Below, one piece after another: positions 45,100-56,896 of a stretch of 58,000 nucleotides of DNA. Source of the stretch: Adiantum capillus-veneris (taxonomy: Eukaryota; Streptophyta; Polypodiopsida; Polypodiales; Pteridaceae). The stretch covers positions 27,785,013-27,843,012 of the forward strand of contig CM043968.1 of NCBI GenBank assembly GCA_014529385.2. The letters are read 5' to 3'. Every line of letters starts with the position of its first letter. Position 1 is the stretch's first letter. The translations under genes were made by a program, and so were the position numbers. The notes below the pieces were generated by a model that did not search any database, was not told where the DNA came from, and was given only the letters and a program-made list of their open reading frames with translations.

Positions 45100-46022
45100 T
45101 GTTAGCAGCAAGCTAACCTGGATATCATTTTTTGGAGCTCTCATTGTAAAAACACTTATTATTTTGATAAATCGAGAATACCTGTAACTCTTATTTTACG
45201 AATAAACCTTGTAATTGATGAGCTGGGGCTACAAGCTTCTAGATTGTATCAACCTGTCATTGCCCATCTTTAGTTAGAGCTCCCAGATTATTAGTTTTGA
45301 CAAGCAAAAACCTTGGCTAAGGTATAAAAGCCAATTTTTGTAAGTTAATTTAAAGTTTTGGATAATAAAATACACAGCGTGAGCTAACGGCGCTCACTTC
45401 TCTCCTTTTCGCGCTTCCTACTCCCTCTCGGTTGTCATATTGCAGTCGCGTTTGTTGCATTGCAACTACAGGTAAGAGCTCTAGGCATTGATGTAAGCAT
45501 TTCACAGTATTTTGTAGCTTTTGGCATCGTCGACCGGCGGCCTAATTTCATCATAAGTGGGAATTTACACTTCAAAATAAAAAATTAAGCATAGACGGGA
45601 TATTGGGGCATCATTGCTAAGCATTTAGATGCATTATGGGTCGAAAAGGACTAGGTCAAAGATCCACAGCTACTCTATTAATAATTGTGATTTTTGCACT
45701 TGATCTAAAGTGGGATTTGAGACTATAAGCATGTGTGCTTAGGTCTTATAAACTTGTCCTAGAAGTTTCGTTACGTTTGGATGTCATTTGATGCTGTAAC
45801 GGATGTGATTTGTTTGCCGATGAGCGATTGGCTTTTGGTGATTTCAGTCACTTGAGTGTAGCTTGAGTTAGATGCGAGTTGTTTGTTGTTTTTTGAGGGA
45901 TTGACAACCTGGTAGCCTCTATGCACTAGTCGAGTCAGCTTCGTCCCATGGATTGACAATTTAATTGTGGTTCTTGCTAACTCTGCAATAAGATAGGAGT
46001 GAGGTTAGACACCTGTCCCACA
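45100..46022 (+). repeat. LTR3, right end of the inner element
   Basis: TGTTAGCAGC to CCCACA, 923 bp. TATAAAAG at 45323-45330. Hairpin GTGAGC...GCTCAC at 45379-45397. Half palindrome at 45677-45699. It is followed by the CTGAA duplication and copy A ORF3. Confidence 0.92.
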
Positions 46023-47606
46023 CTGAACAACACCAGCTAGCCCGAGAAAAGCAACAAAAGGAAATGGAAGATCTAGGCGAACTTCTCATGAAGTTAACAG
46101 ATGCGTGCAAGACCAAAGATGAACAACTGACAGAAGTTACCAATGAACTCTTAACTACAACTGTGTCAGTTCAAAAGATCCAACTGTAGCTAGATGTAGC
46201 AAACGCTTCACTACAATACTCAGAGCAGAGGATCAACAATCAGGCAACCTTCTTATTACAACAGATAAGAGAAAATCCCGCATTTGCCTCGATCAAAGGT
46301 ACAGATGAAGTGTATAAAGCATGGAGAAAAGGAATAAAGATCTTGAGCTAGAGCAGTCACAACGCAGAGACCTCGCATTAATGCGGGTACAAAGAGAAGA
46401 AGAACTGCTCAAGGAGATAGCAGAGCTGAAGAGAGTTAACCAGCTACTACGGGATGGACAACAAGAGACACATCAAGAATTAGGTACATCCGAATAACCC
46501 CACATTGATAATCCCTCAGTCTCATTCGCTGAGATGGAAACACAGTTGGCAGAAGGGCTCGGAGGAGAAGAAGAATTTCAAGTAACATTAACAGATGCCG
46601 ATCAAGAGCCGATGCTCCAGCTGTCAAAAGCTGAAGAAGATGCGCTTAAGGAGAAGGTTTCTCAAGAGTCGGATGAGCAATGGAAGGCAGCGATGGATTG
46701 GGAGTTGAGAAATATTTATTTTGTCAATGTTACTCAACTCACTCCCAACCAGATCAATGCACAATGGCACCAGCAATCATCACTATCATACCCCTTGATC
46801 AAGGTCAAGCTGCCTACAGGTCAAGGAACGACTATACAAAGACATGCAAGCAGAAGGCGCAGATGAAGTCCACCCCAAGTGGAGGGAGAGCTAGCTGAAC
46901 AAGAATCCTAGATACTTGATTCTATTCATAAGAGCACCTACGGCACTTCAAAGAGACCCAACTTTTTGTCATGGCCAGCACACGAGGCAATGACAAGGAA
47001 GCGGCCTACATGGCTGAATTATCCGAGATTGCTAGCTCCATAGAAGGGAATGCCGACAGAGGAATACATGGTGAAAACCCTAATGGGTGCCATGTAATTC
47101 TTCAAAAGCCTCCCTGATCTCTCATGTGCTATGCTCTACAAAATTTGCCGAATGTTGCTCACATGCATTGAAGTCTTCCATGAGCTAGAGCAAGCAGGAG
47201 CACCGTGGATGTCCTTCCTTGAGGGCAATAAGGGTCTATGCTACAACCTAAGCGGCCAACCTTCCGAAGAAGTCCTCTATGGCTTCTACGCCCGCTACAT
47301 GTTCTTGCCATCTCATAATATGTTGGCATTTGAGGAAGCGTTCTCCACAGGATTCTTCACTTGGCGAATGAAGATTTTTGGGCCAGTGATCAACAACCTG
47401 ACTTCCAGATTCGTAGGCTACTCCATCGCCGAGCTAAAGAATAGAGTCATTATGCAATTTTTGCAGGTTCCAGACAAAGAAAGAAAGATCAAATATGAAA
47501 AAGCTTTACATGCACTTAAGGATCGCCTCACCAGCCCCGTCAACCCAAAGTTTATTTCAACCCATAAAGCTGTGTCAAGGGACGACACAGGCGAGGAGGG
47601 GGGGAA
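46023..47606 (+). pseudogene. Copy A ORF3, part 3 (C-terminal half)
   Basis: It resumes ORF3 exactly where 24793 left off. The coiled-coil end includes EMEDLGELLMKLTDACKTKD and REEELLKEIAELKRVNQLLR. An open segment at 46534-46866 follows (AEGLGGEEEFQVTLTDADQE, MDWELRNIYFVNVTQLTPNQ). The C-terminal domain at 47131-47600 is fully open: MLYKICRMLLTCIEVFHELE, APWMSFLEGNKGLCYNLSGQ, EVLYGFYARYMFLPSHNMLA, VPDKERKIKYEKALHALKDR. It matches copy B 42621-43015. It runs into the polypurine tract at 47593-47606. Confidence 0.75.
47593..47606 (+). promoter_or_regulatory. Polypurine tract before LTR4
   Basis: GAGGAGGGGGGGAA directly before TGTTAACAGC; the same position as the tract before LTR2. Confidence 0.85.
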
Positions 47607-48528
47607 TGTTAACAGCAAGCTAACTCGGATACCATTTTTGGATGTCTCATTGTAAAAACATTTATTATTTTGATGAATCAAGAATATTGTAACTCCTATT
47701 TTTTGGATAAACCTTGTAATTGATGAGCCGGGTCTACAAGCTTCCAAACTGTATCAACATGTCTTTACCTATCTTTAGTTAGAGCTCCCAGATTATTAGT
47801 TTTGACCACAAAAAACCTTGGCTAAGGTATAAAAGCCAATTTCTGTAAGTTGTTTTCAAGTTTTGAATAATAAAATACATAGTGTAAGCTAATGGTGCTC
47901 ACTTCTCTCCTTCTTGCGCTTCCTACTCCCTCCTCGGTTGTCACATTGTAGTCGCATCTGTTGCATTGCAACCGCAGGTAAGAGCTTTACGCATTGACGT
48001 AAGCATTTCACAGTATTTCGTAGCTTTTGGCGTCATCGATCCACGGCCTAATTTCATCATAAGTAGAAATTTACACTAATTCAAAATCAAAAACTAAGTA
48101 TAGGCGGGGTATTGGGGCATCATTGCTAAGCATTTAGATGCATTCTGGGTCAAAAACGACTAGGTCAAAAATCCACTACTGCTAATAATTGCGATTTTTG
48201 CACTTGACCTAAAGTGAAATTTGAGATCATAAGCATGTGTGCTTAATTCTTATAAACATGTCCTAGAAGTTTCGTTACGTTTGGATGTCATTTGATGCTG
48301 TAACGGATGTGATTTGTTTGCCGATGAGCGATTGGCTTTTGGTGATTTCAATCACTTGAGTGTAGCTTGAGTTAGATGCGAGTTGTTTATTGTTTTCCGA
48401 GAGATTGACAACCTCTTGTAGCCTCTATGCACTAGTCGAGTCACCTTCGTCCCATGGATTGACAATTTAATCGTGGTTCTCTCTACGTCTACAATAAGAT
48501 AGGAGTGAGGTTAGACACCTATCCCACA
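47607..48528 (+). repeat. LTR4, 3' LTR of the outer element
   Basis: TGTTAACAGC to CCCACA, 922 bp. TATAAAAG at 47828-47835. A donor-like CAG-GTAAGAGC lies near 47975. Half palindrome at 48181-48203. The flank starts TTCAATTAG. A target duplication cannot be checked because the left end of the outer element is missing. Confidence 0.92.
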
Positions 48529-48531
48529 TTC

Positions 48532-49745
48532 AATTAGCTCTTCAAGGACAGACAATAAGCCCATTGGTCCAAAAATGGGAATGTTTTTGTAGCATTGTAT
48601 TATCTGTCGCGATACGTTCTCTTGTTGTTCTTTGTGTAGTATCACAATGGAATTATAATTCTGTGAGAACAAGATCACATTTAGTCATACATTCAAAAAT
48701 TTCCATATAAATCCCATTAGATGCATCCAAAATCCAATGAAATTTTTGCTTGTATGCTTTGTAAGTAGGAAAAAGCACAGGTAACTTTTAATTATAAGGC
48801 TTGTAACCAAGCCCTCTAAGTTGTGTTGTAAGTAAGGACCTAGTTTCATTTGGGTTGAGAAGAGTAATGGAGATTCTTCACCATTTAATCTATCTAGTGC
48901 AGTAGAGTGTGTAAGTTGTTTACAAATAATGGAGGCCATATATCAAGCTTTGTTGAGTCCGGTAATAAAGAAATTTGTAGAGAGATCTCTAATATTTTGT
49001 AAGTATATCTTGTGTATACCATGCATTGTCAGTGCTAAGCCAATTAGGTTTCAAATTAGCAACTTTTATAGAGAAGGACTGAAAAAGTAATTTAGAGAGG
49101 GTATGGTGCACCTTTGACTCCAGTTGGAATTTTTTAACCAAGTCGGTCACGCAGTTAAGTAGTGTAGCAAATGCTAAGTGGGGATTGAGTGGAGGAAGGG
49201 AAATATGATTAAGTCCTTTGTAGAGCAGTGATTGAATTTCACGATGCTTGCAGATGTCAAGGTTCAAGGTACAAATGTGAGATCCAAAATTTTCAAATTT
49301 AGAGGTGAAGTTAGTGAAATTAAGGCAATTACAATTAGGCACGATGTGTTGTCTTAAAAACTCAACATTGTAGAACCAATTTTTTAGCTTTTCTGTGTAT
49401 CTCCACCCAATCATGATGGAATCAAGTAGAGAAGCATTACCAAAATGTTGTTGAAAATTTTCTAGAAAATTTGATTTAGGCGGGTACAATTCCAAGATTT
49501 TGTTCACAAAGAGGACCACACCAATGAAATCCTTATCCATAGGAAAAGCATAACAAGGATTCAAGCAAGGTGATAGCCAAGTTAAACTTAATTGTGCACT
49601 TTTTCAATCTTGAAGAATTACTTTACCATGTCATCTTGACAAGCAAATGTTGCTTTGGTCAACAAGAATTTGACAGTACGATGAAATTTGATAGCTAAAC
49701 TTCTTGAGCTATCTATCTCTAGAATGGACAATCTACAATGTATGA
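48532..49745 (-). pseudogene. Degenerate reverse-transcriptase-like fragment, possibly Penelope-like
   Basis: The minus-strand frame 49564-48989 (191 codons) contains CNCLNFTNFTSKFENFGSHI, CTLNLDICKHREIQSLLYKG and LNHISLPPLN. A cysteine pair, a G-H-I/V line, then L-L-x-K-G-L-N-H-I recalls the region before the RT core in Penelope-like and related retroelements; this is from memory and uncertain. Downstream (48940-48540) frames change repeatedly, but LNGEESPLLFSTQMKLGPYL and KQKFHWILDASNGIYMEIF are readable. Upstream (49745-49565) LEIDSSRSLAIKFHRTVKFL continues. LTR4 abuts the fragment at 48528, so the outer gypsy element seems to have inserted into or next to it. Confidence 0.35.
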
Positions 49746-50220
49746 AAGATTGACAAGGTTGAGTCTCTTTTGCCTTGATATGTGGGTGCTAGCAGCAGCC
49801 ACCTGTTAGCTATGAGCACCCAGGCTCTGGTCTATCTTATCTTTACAATGGACTTCTGCAAAGCAAGGATTCACTATTCGGACATCTTCCAAAGAAGTTT
49901 CCAAAGTTTGGAATATGCTAATAGCATACAAACTTGGAAAATTTTTGGCAACATTTCTGCCTACTTATTGAATGTCAGTATGAACCAAACCCCGAGGGCA
50001 TACAAGGTACTTCTGATAGCTCTAGAATTTTCAGCATATATGGCTACGAGCCATTTTCAAGAGAAGGCAATTGCTCTCAAACGGGCGACAAGGTTAGACA
50101 ATTTCAAGTTCTACTTGTATTTCAATTTTTAACATTTCATTTGAAAAGGATTTTTCTTCTATGCAAACCAAAGTGCTTTAATAGACATACTGCAAAGCAA
50201 GGCTTCTATTCTGTGCCATA
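49746..50220 (+). other. Unidentified; overlapping small frames
   Basis: Frames 49782-50132 and 49934-50221 overlap. The second (QYEPNPEGIQGTSDSSRIFS, YGYEPFSREGNCSQTGDKVR) looks protein-like and ends near a GTTAGA that could be a splice donor. I do not recognise it and cannot say which frame, if either, is real. Confidence 0.2.
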
Positions 50221-52140
50221 GTCCTATCCATTGATTTAGAATCAAGGATAATGGAACATACATTTGTCAATAAGAGGATATAAGCTCACAGTTATGGTCT
50301 GCAAGGACCAAATGTGATGTATCCATGACAGTACACATCGTGCACAAGGCACATATGGCATATGTTCACATGGTGAAGACCGTCATTGAAGCGAATGGCT
50401 TATCACACTATTCTTACGCTATGCATGCATGGCATGCCTGTATTGTGGACTGAGTCCATTAAAACATGGTTTACACTTTTGCTATAATATCAACTACTTT
50501 TTCTAGGAAGAATTAGGGTTGGTAGATTTGCTTGTGATCATTGTATATGTCTACAACGATGAGCAGTTTACATGATTGTCTCTATGCACAAGGTGCAACT
50601 AATATATATGACACTTTACTATGATAGCAAGTAGGCATGGCTTACTTATCAAGTAGCTAATTCATGCAATGCCATGAATAATCTAAGAGCACCTCAAAGT
50701 AGGGAATCTCTTGTTTTAAAACCCAAGGAAATTTAGTAGGGCTACCTTTTTTAGAGTGTTAGACATCTTTCTCTTTTGTTCATAACGAGAGAATATTATT
50801 TCAAGATCCAGTTGTGAATAAGATTCCAACTTGCAAAGATCTTTTGCTTAGTTGCAACATTGATCGTATCCCTACGAGTGGTATTTTCAGGGATTTGATC
50901 CAGCTAATACACAATCACTCCACAGGTGTTGAGGATCATTGCTTGATCTCATCACAATTGTACTTTCAAGGAAAAAAGTTCGCAATCTTCCAAGGGTTAG
51001 TGGACAAGTTCAACTTCACAAGTTCATTCCAATCACTAGTAGACACCGTAGCCCATGTTGGTCACCGTTGGTTGCTCGGTTCAACAGTCTTCATCCAGAG
51101 TCTCACAAAGGGGTTTGACATTCCCAATTTTAACCAAGGGGTTTGGATTGCAAAGGCAACATGTGCATTTGACTATGGATAAGTGAACGCTATGTTCAAA
51201 CTTCAGGTAGGCATATGATTTGATTTATTCTATTTTTTAATATTATTTTCTTGAATTTTTTAAGTAGCATGTGTTAGCTTAAATACTTTCATGCATTTTG
51301 TTTTTCAAAGACATGACAAGGTCATGTAGGAGCAAAGTATTTCGGGTCGTAGTGTTCGAAATATATTTCTAAATTATGAAGTTATGGACATGCCTGTAGG
51401 GTTTTGTTTGGCACATGTTGTCACAAGAGGAGCAACATGGTCTAAGAACTCATGGAGTTCGGTTTAGCCAGTGTTGAGCAAGGATAACAAGGGTCCCTCT
51501 CACTCATGTCACAGAGTTCATTTATCTCCACACACAATACATCTTGTACTTGTATGATGTTCTTTTTTTGAACATCCTTCCACATGTGGAGAATATGAGT
51601 CTCTGGGACAGACACTGGTGCTCGTTATTTTGAATTATGTGTTGCGACAAAGTCTCTAGGTGCTGATTAAATTTGTTTATTAGACCATTTTCATCACATG
51701 GTATCAGGAACAATTTCAGTGCTAGAAATTGTCAGATACTTAGTAAGACTTGTTAAGGTTATAAGTATTGTTCAACAACTTTAACGGATGGTTCTTTATA
51801 CATGTCGCAAAGTTATGTTCTGTTCATGAACTAGTTCATTTGGACCTACCTAGATGTGATGGATTTTCACATTATATTATGGTCCAAATATATTAACATG
51901 TTTTTTACGTGGAAAGTATTTAGCTCTTTCCTCGTGAGCTATGAGCATAACATTAGCCATAAACATTGGCACGTACAATTATGGATATGCAAGTTCGGAT
52001 TTGTTTTTGCTGAATGCAGGCACACTAGGTGTTATGGGCCCTAGTGTTCATCAAAGACTGATTTGGAGCGGCATGCACATTCATGACATTGGTAGCTCTT
52101 GCACTCTATATGCAATATCTCTATGAGATTAATTGTAGAT
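50221..52140 (+). repeat. Diverged 2-kb duplication, copy 1
   Basis: Collinear with 53764-55960. Anchors are GTGATGTATCCATG (50317), GAATAAGATTC-AACTTG (50817), GAGAATATGAGTCTCTGGGA (about 51591), TTTATTAGACCATTTT (about 51676), AGACTTGTTAAGGTTA and CACTAGGTGTTATGGGCCCT (about 52023). Frame 50814-51182 (IPTCKDLLLSCNIDRIPTSG) is the longest piece and I do not recognise it. It may be an old gene duplicate or an unclassified repeat. Confidence 0.65.
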
Positions 52141-52690
52141 GTATCAATCGCCAATAGAGGTCATGACTTGGTTTGGGTGATTGTACATCACCTCACTAAA
52201 GTAAACCAAGATGGTATGTCCTAACACTGTTGATTAATCACCACTATTACAAAGAATTGTGATCCCTGTTTACCAGTCATTTTGGCGGACTGTTTGTAAA
52301 TGGTGGGGAAACACATCTCAATACTGCTAATTATCCAGAGAGGATAGGAAAATTAAAAGTATTAATCTTGTGCTAAAGGATATGCTAAGCACATATGTTA
52401 GCATCCAGAAATCCAATTGGAAAGTTTATTTCTCTAGTTGGAGTTTTCTTACCCCATGAGGCAAAGCATATTGAAAAACTAAGTTTAGCCTCTTCATGTT
52501 CTCAACCTTGAACACTGGTTATGGTGGGGTTGTTTACTGATGAAGATTGATAACGTAAAGGACTTATACCTTGCTAATTAGTTACATCTGCCACTTACTT
52601 TCATGGAAAGTGAAAAAGGTACTCCTTTGGGTACATCTTAATAACTCGTTTAGCATACTCAATTGAGTTTTGTATGGAGTCTATATGCTA
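52141..52690. other. No gene recognised
   Basis: Stops in all frames and no repeat match within the window. Confidence 0.5.
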
Positions 52691-52918
52691 GGTTACTTAT
52701 GGGCCAATTACAAGATGGTGGCAAAGGGGCAACAATGTGAAAAATCAAGATGCTCTTGTTGATTCCATTGAACCTCCTACTGAACCGTCCTCTAGTCCAA
52801 AGGATAGTTGGATCCATGAGGGCTGCCATCATGCCACTGCCAAAAACATTAGTCTTCTTCTGAGGTTATCACCACTTTTGTTTTTGAAGACGAAAACACT
52901 TCTCCAAGGGGGGAGTAA
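52691..52918 (+). pseudogene. Possible 3' end of a gypsy pol and polypurine tract
   Basis: Short frames give IEPPTEPSSSPKDSW and, in another frame, VFEDENTSPRG. The last resembles the F-x-D-E-x-x-x-x-R-G-G tail common at the end of plant gypsy pol. It passes into CCAAGGGGGGAGTAA, a polypurine tract, immediately before TGTAAGG. The rest of the element is not present upstream. Confidence 0.4.
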
Positions 52919-53763
52919 TGTAAGGAAAAGGGCAACCCAAGGGGTCACGGACCAAGGCCAAGGACCTGTACTACTCACCCAGACTAGGGATCCTAAAGAA
53001 GGCTAGTATAAGCCTATGTATAGGGTGGTAGGGAGGTGGATCTCATAGTCAGTCCCCTGGGTTCTTACAAGTCTACATCCCCGCACACTTTTGGAGGCAT
53101 TCAGGACCCGTTTAAAATTGATTTTGGTCTTGTAAAATCATATTTGATTTCGGAGGGAATAATTGGCACTTTTAAAGTTTGCATCATCCTTTTGATACCC
53201 TAAGAACCTGAGATGCACCTTACATGCATCTTCATATTCTTGGTCCTTTCACTCTTTTTTAATTTCTCTCTTTAGAATGGCCAATTCTAGAGAGAGTAAA
53301 TTATTTGAGTCAACTAAAATTAAATTTGGCGACCATCAGTCTTCCCATATGGCCACCAGAAATATTGGAGAGCCTTTATAGGCACTAGAGCGGGAGGGAT
53401 TTGGTAGACTGGAATCCCATACCAATTTATTAGGTTCCTTCCTAGTTGATACCTCATCAAATAAAAATATCACATACTAGTTTATTAGTCCCACAATAGA
53501 TACTAGGACAACTCGAACCCAGTACGAATTTCAAAACACTTGGGAGTTCAAGAAAACTAGAAAGAGACGTTGTAGACGTAGAACCAACTGTGATACCAAG
53601 TCCCAACAACCAAGAATCAATTGAAGATACCCATTGTAGTTACAACAAAGAAGATGGCCATGAGATGGAAGGCAAGGTGAGGGGACCAAGATGGTAGTGG
53701 AACAACTATAAAAGCGAGGACTTCATCACAGAGGTCCAAGGGCAAAGCTTTGTTTTTAGTACT
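52919..53763 (+). repeat. Probable 3' LTR of that gypsy-like element
   Basis: It starts TGTAAGGAAAAGG right after the polypurine tract and contains a TATA box TATAAAAG at 53707-53714. The right end is not certain; the duplicated 2-kb sequence resumes by about 53764. It separates the two copies of that duplication. Confidence 0.45.
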
Positions 53764-55960
53764 TGTATCTCATTGACTTAGGATCCAAGGCAATGACACA
53801 CAGGTCTGGTGCATTGGAAATTTGAGGATATAATCTCACATTTTACGTAAGGGAATGTCAAATTGTGATGTATCCATGCCGGTATAGATTGTACAAGGAA
53901 TGTACGTTATCGGCTCCAACTATGGAGGCTGTCATGGTAGCCAAGGGCTTATCAATCTATTTCTTATACTTGCATGCATGGTGTGGCAATAAGGTGGAAT
54001 TAATTCCACTCAATCATTGTTTACAACGCTTTTGCTATAACGCTAGCTACTCTGTCAAGAGCATCATTATATGTCTATATGATCACGATGGATTCAACTC
54101 AACATGGTCTCCACATGCAATGGAATTGCACCATTCTTTAAAACGAGGTAAGATCTTGTTTGTTCCCAATGATTTTCATTGATGATTCTCCTATTGATGT
54201 TGCTACAGTGGTTACCAATAGATGTAACCTTCTACTCAGTAACAATTGAGGCTGATATATTTGCTTGTGTTTGTCGCATATGATGCAGCGACAGGCACTA
54301 TATCACTGGTTATATGCACAAGGTGCATGCACTACAAATGATGATTTTTCTTTGTAGCGAGTAGGCATGGCCTCGATATCAAGCAACTAATTCATGAAAT
54401 AACATGAATCTACTAAGAGAGCCTCAAAGCAGGTAATCTTTTGTTTTAGAAACCAAGGAATACCTAGTATGGCTACATTCTTTTTGGTTTTGTGAATCTC
54501 TCTCTCCTTTCATGGGGAGATATGATTGTTTCAAAGATCCAAGTGTGAATAAGATTCTAACTTGAGAGGATCTCCTTCTTAGTATATAACACTAATTGTG
54601 ACCAAACTAATGAAAAACACTTCATAAGTATAGATGGTATAGCACTAATTGTGTCTATAAGAGTGGTATCTTTAGGGGTATGACCAAGCTTATGACAAAT
54701 CATTTCATAAGTGTTGATAGTGGTTGATTGGCTTCTTCACACTTGTACCTTCAATGAAAGAAGCTCTCAACTGCCAAGAGAATCTAACCATGGGGGTCAG
54801 ATTTGTGGGAGTCTACCAAGTGGTTCGGATTGCCATGAAAAAATCTAGGCTTCTCAATTGAAAATTTCTTTATCTTCACTAATCTCTACTTTTAGCGTTA
54901 AACAGGTCAAAGGAATATTGGGCCTTTTGAGGTTGGAATTTTGGTAATGTACCTTTGAGGTTTAAAATTGCACTTGACCTCCGAGTAAGTATAAGGTATC
55001 TTCCACCTCATAATAAGCATATGATTTGGTTTTGTTTCTAAACATACTTTGATTGAGATTTCCAAGTGGGATACATATGCTTGAATGCTTTCATCCACTT
55101 AGCACTTGAGGAAAATGACAAGGTCATTCTGAGCAAAGGAGGGAAAGTAGTGCACCAAGTACTATTTCTACAACCAATTACTTTCTCTCTTAACTATTCA
55201 TTATGATATAATGAAGCGTTCACTCCCTATTGAAACAATTATTGGATTTCTTTTGGCACAATTATTCGCCGAGTGTTTATAGTTACCTCCACAAACAAGT
55301 ACACCCCGTACTTGATGGGTGTCATATTTCTTGATATCATTATATGAGACGTATTCCACATGAGAAGAATATGAGTCTTTGGGATTGACGTTGGTGCTTG
55401 TTTCTTCAATTATGCATCGCAAAAGAGTCCCTAAGAGTTGTTTAAATCCGTTTATTAGACCATTTTGAGCACATAGTATTAAAAACAATTTCAGTGGCCA
55501 AAAATTGCTAAGTACCAATTAAGACTTGTTAAGGTTACAAATACTATTAAACAACATTGATGGATGGTTGTTTACTCGTATAGCAAGGCTATGTTCTCTT
55601 GATGAAAACGTTTCATTGTTTGTAAGTGGATGTGATTCTTTTTCATATTCTATTATGGTCCAAATATTTTAGCAAGGCTCTCAAGTGATTACAACAGGAA
55701 GTATCTAGTTTCTTTACACATTTTATTCCCTCCTCTTCCATGTGTGCTATGAGCATAACATCCACCATAAGCATTGGTAATTATAATCATGAAAATGCAG
55801 GCTTAGATAAGTCTTTGCTAAATGTATGCACACTAGGTGTTATGGGCCCTAGTGTTTAACAAAGGCATATTTAGAACAATATGCAAATTCATGAATGTGA
55901 TAGCTTATGAAGCTTTTTGCACCACAGGTGCAGTATCTCTATCGGATTTCTTGTGGGTCT
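53764..55960 (+). repeat. Diverged 2-kb duplication, copy 2
   Basis: Partner of 50221-52140 and about 280 bp longer. It holds a 105-codon frame at 53865-54182 (MYPCRYRLYKECTLSAPTME) whose equivalent in copy 1 has stops. The minus-strand frame at 55201-55518 is partly matched by 51522-51713 (ENGLINKFNQHLETL versus QNGLINGFKQLLGTL). I could not decide the coding strand. Confidence 0.65.
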
Positions 55961-56873
55961 ACCAATTGCTCTACGAATTGATGTCTCTGTATGGGTTCTT
56001 ATAGATAGATTACCTAAACCATGTAAGTTTAGCCCAATCACGTTGTCGAGAAGTTTGCGATCTTGCTAGGAAAGCACCGTGCTTTTGGCTGTGAGAGTTT
56101 GTGAGAGAACTCCAAAAAACTATGAAGGAGCTATACCATAGATACCATGAAGTCTAGGGTTTAGAAGGAAGTGCAATCAAAGAAGCCCCACACTTTCTCT
56201 CTTGCACTCACACACACACAAAGAAAGAACACAAAAGAGAATATCAAAACAACACAAAGATGAAAACATCAAGGCTATGATCGCATCGTATCATGGGTAA
56301 TATGAAAGGGTTAATAGATGAGTTAATTGTGTTCAATCTTTGCCGACCAAAGAGGCTACAAATTGTTCTTTCGAATTGTAATTTTGTGCTTACCATAATA
56401 TATATGTTTTGCCTCGTGATTAGGATTAATTGTGTGTACAAATTCATTTGGTTCATAGCAAGATAACTACACTTACGTCAAAAGAAAAGTTAGTCTATAA
56501 GGGGTAGTATGATGGGATCCGACGAAAGAAGTATTTCATTGAGCCTTTCTAGGCCAAAGAGAAACACTATACATTGTGGAAAGTGTTTTTTACGGCTAAT
56601 CCATACGTTAATTGCAATAGATTGCACAAAATAGAAGTGATAGAAATTCACATCATGTGGATTATTCATCTAGGATAACTTTAGTATATGAAAAATATAG
56701 ATATGAGAGAAGTACGAAGGAAAGAGAATTTCTCTCCCAAGCCCTATTCTTGCCCGTAGACAATAAAGATACTGTGGGGAGAGATGTACTTGTAGCAAGG
56801 AGAATCTAGAATTTATAGAGAAATTGACTTTCTAAAAGTGAGAGAAATAGATATGGTTAGGGAGATGAAATTA
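55961..56873. other. No gene recognised
   Basis: AT-rich DNA with a short (CA)n at about 56209. No coding frame with known motifs. Confidence 0.5.
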
Positions 56874-56874
56874 G

Positions 56875-56896
56875 ATATATATATATATATATATAT
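56875..56896. repeat. (AT)n microsatellite, short
   Basis: About eleven AT repeats. Confidence 0.9.

Larger units (their letters stand above)
24794..46022 (+). mobile_element. Inner gypsy-type element (copy B plus extra LTR), target duplication CTGAA
   Basis: It begins TGTTAGCAGC at 24794 and ends CCCACA at 46022. CTGAA flanks it at 24789-24793 and 46023-46027. Joining the flanks restores copy A ORF3 (GCTGAACAACA.CAGC, as in copy B at 41506). Inside are LTR1, PBS, leader, gag, pol, second protease-like domain, tail, second leader, ORF3, PPT and LTR2. A second PBS, 1.07 kb of leader and LTR3 follow. It belongs to the same family as its host element. Confidence 0.9.
10728..48528 (+). mobile_element. 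Outer gypsy-type element (copy A), 5'-truncated and interrupted
   Basis: Homology to copy B starts abruptly at about 10728, inside gag, so the 5' LTR, primer site, leader and gag N-terminus are missing. The order is gag, protease, RT, RNase H, integrase, second protease-like domain, tail, spacer, ORF3. ORF3 is cut at 22815/24440 by a solo-LTR-like insertion and at 24793/46023 by the inner element. It resumes at 46023, runs to a polypurine tract at 47593 and ends in the LTR at 47607-48528. By eye, copies A and B are roughly nine-tenths identical. Confidence 0.85.

Noticed and set aside
24794-48528. Simple tandem array of four elements sharing LTRs
   Set aside because: CTGAA duplications and the restored ORF3 frame show nesting instead; only the LTR2-leader-LTR3 part is tandem-like.
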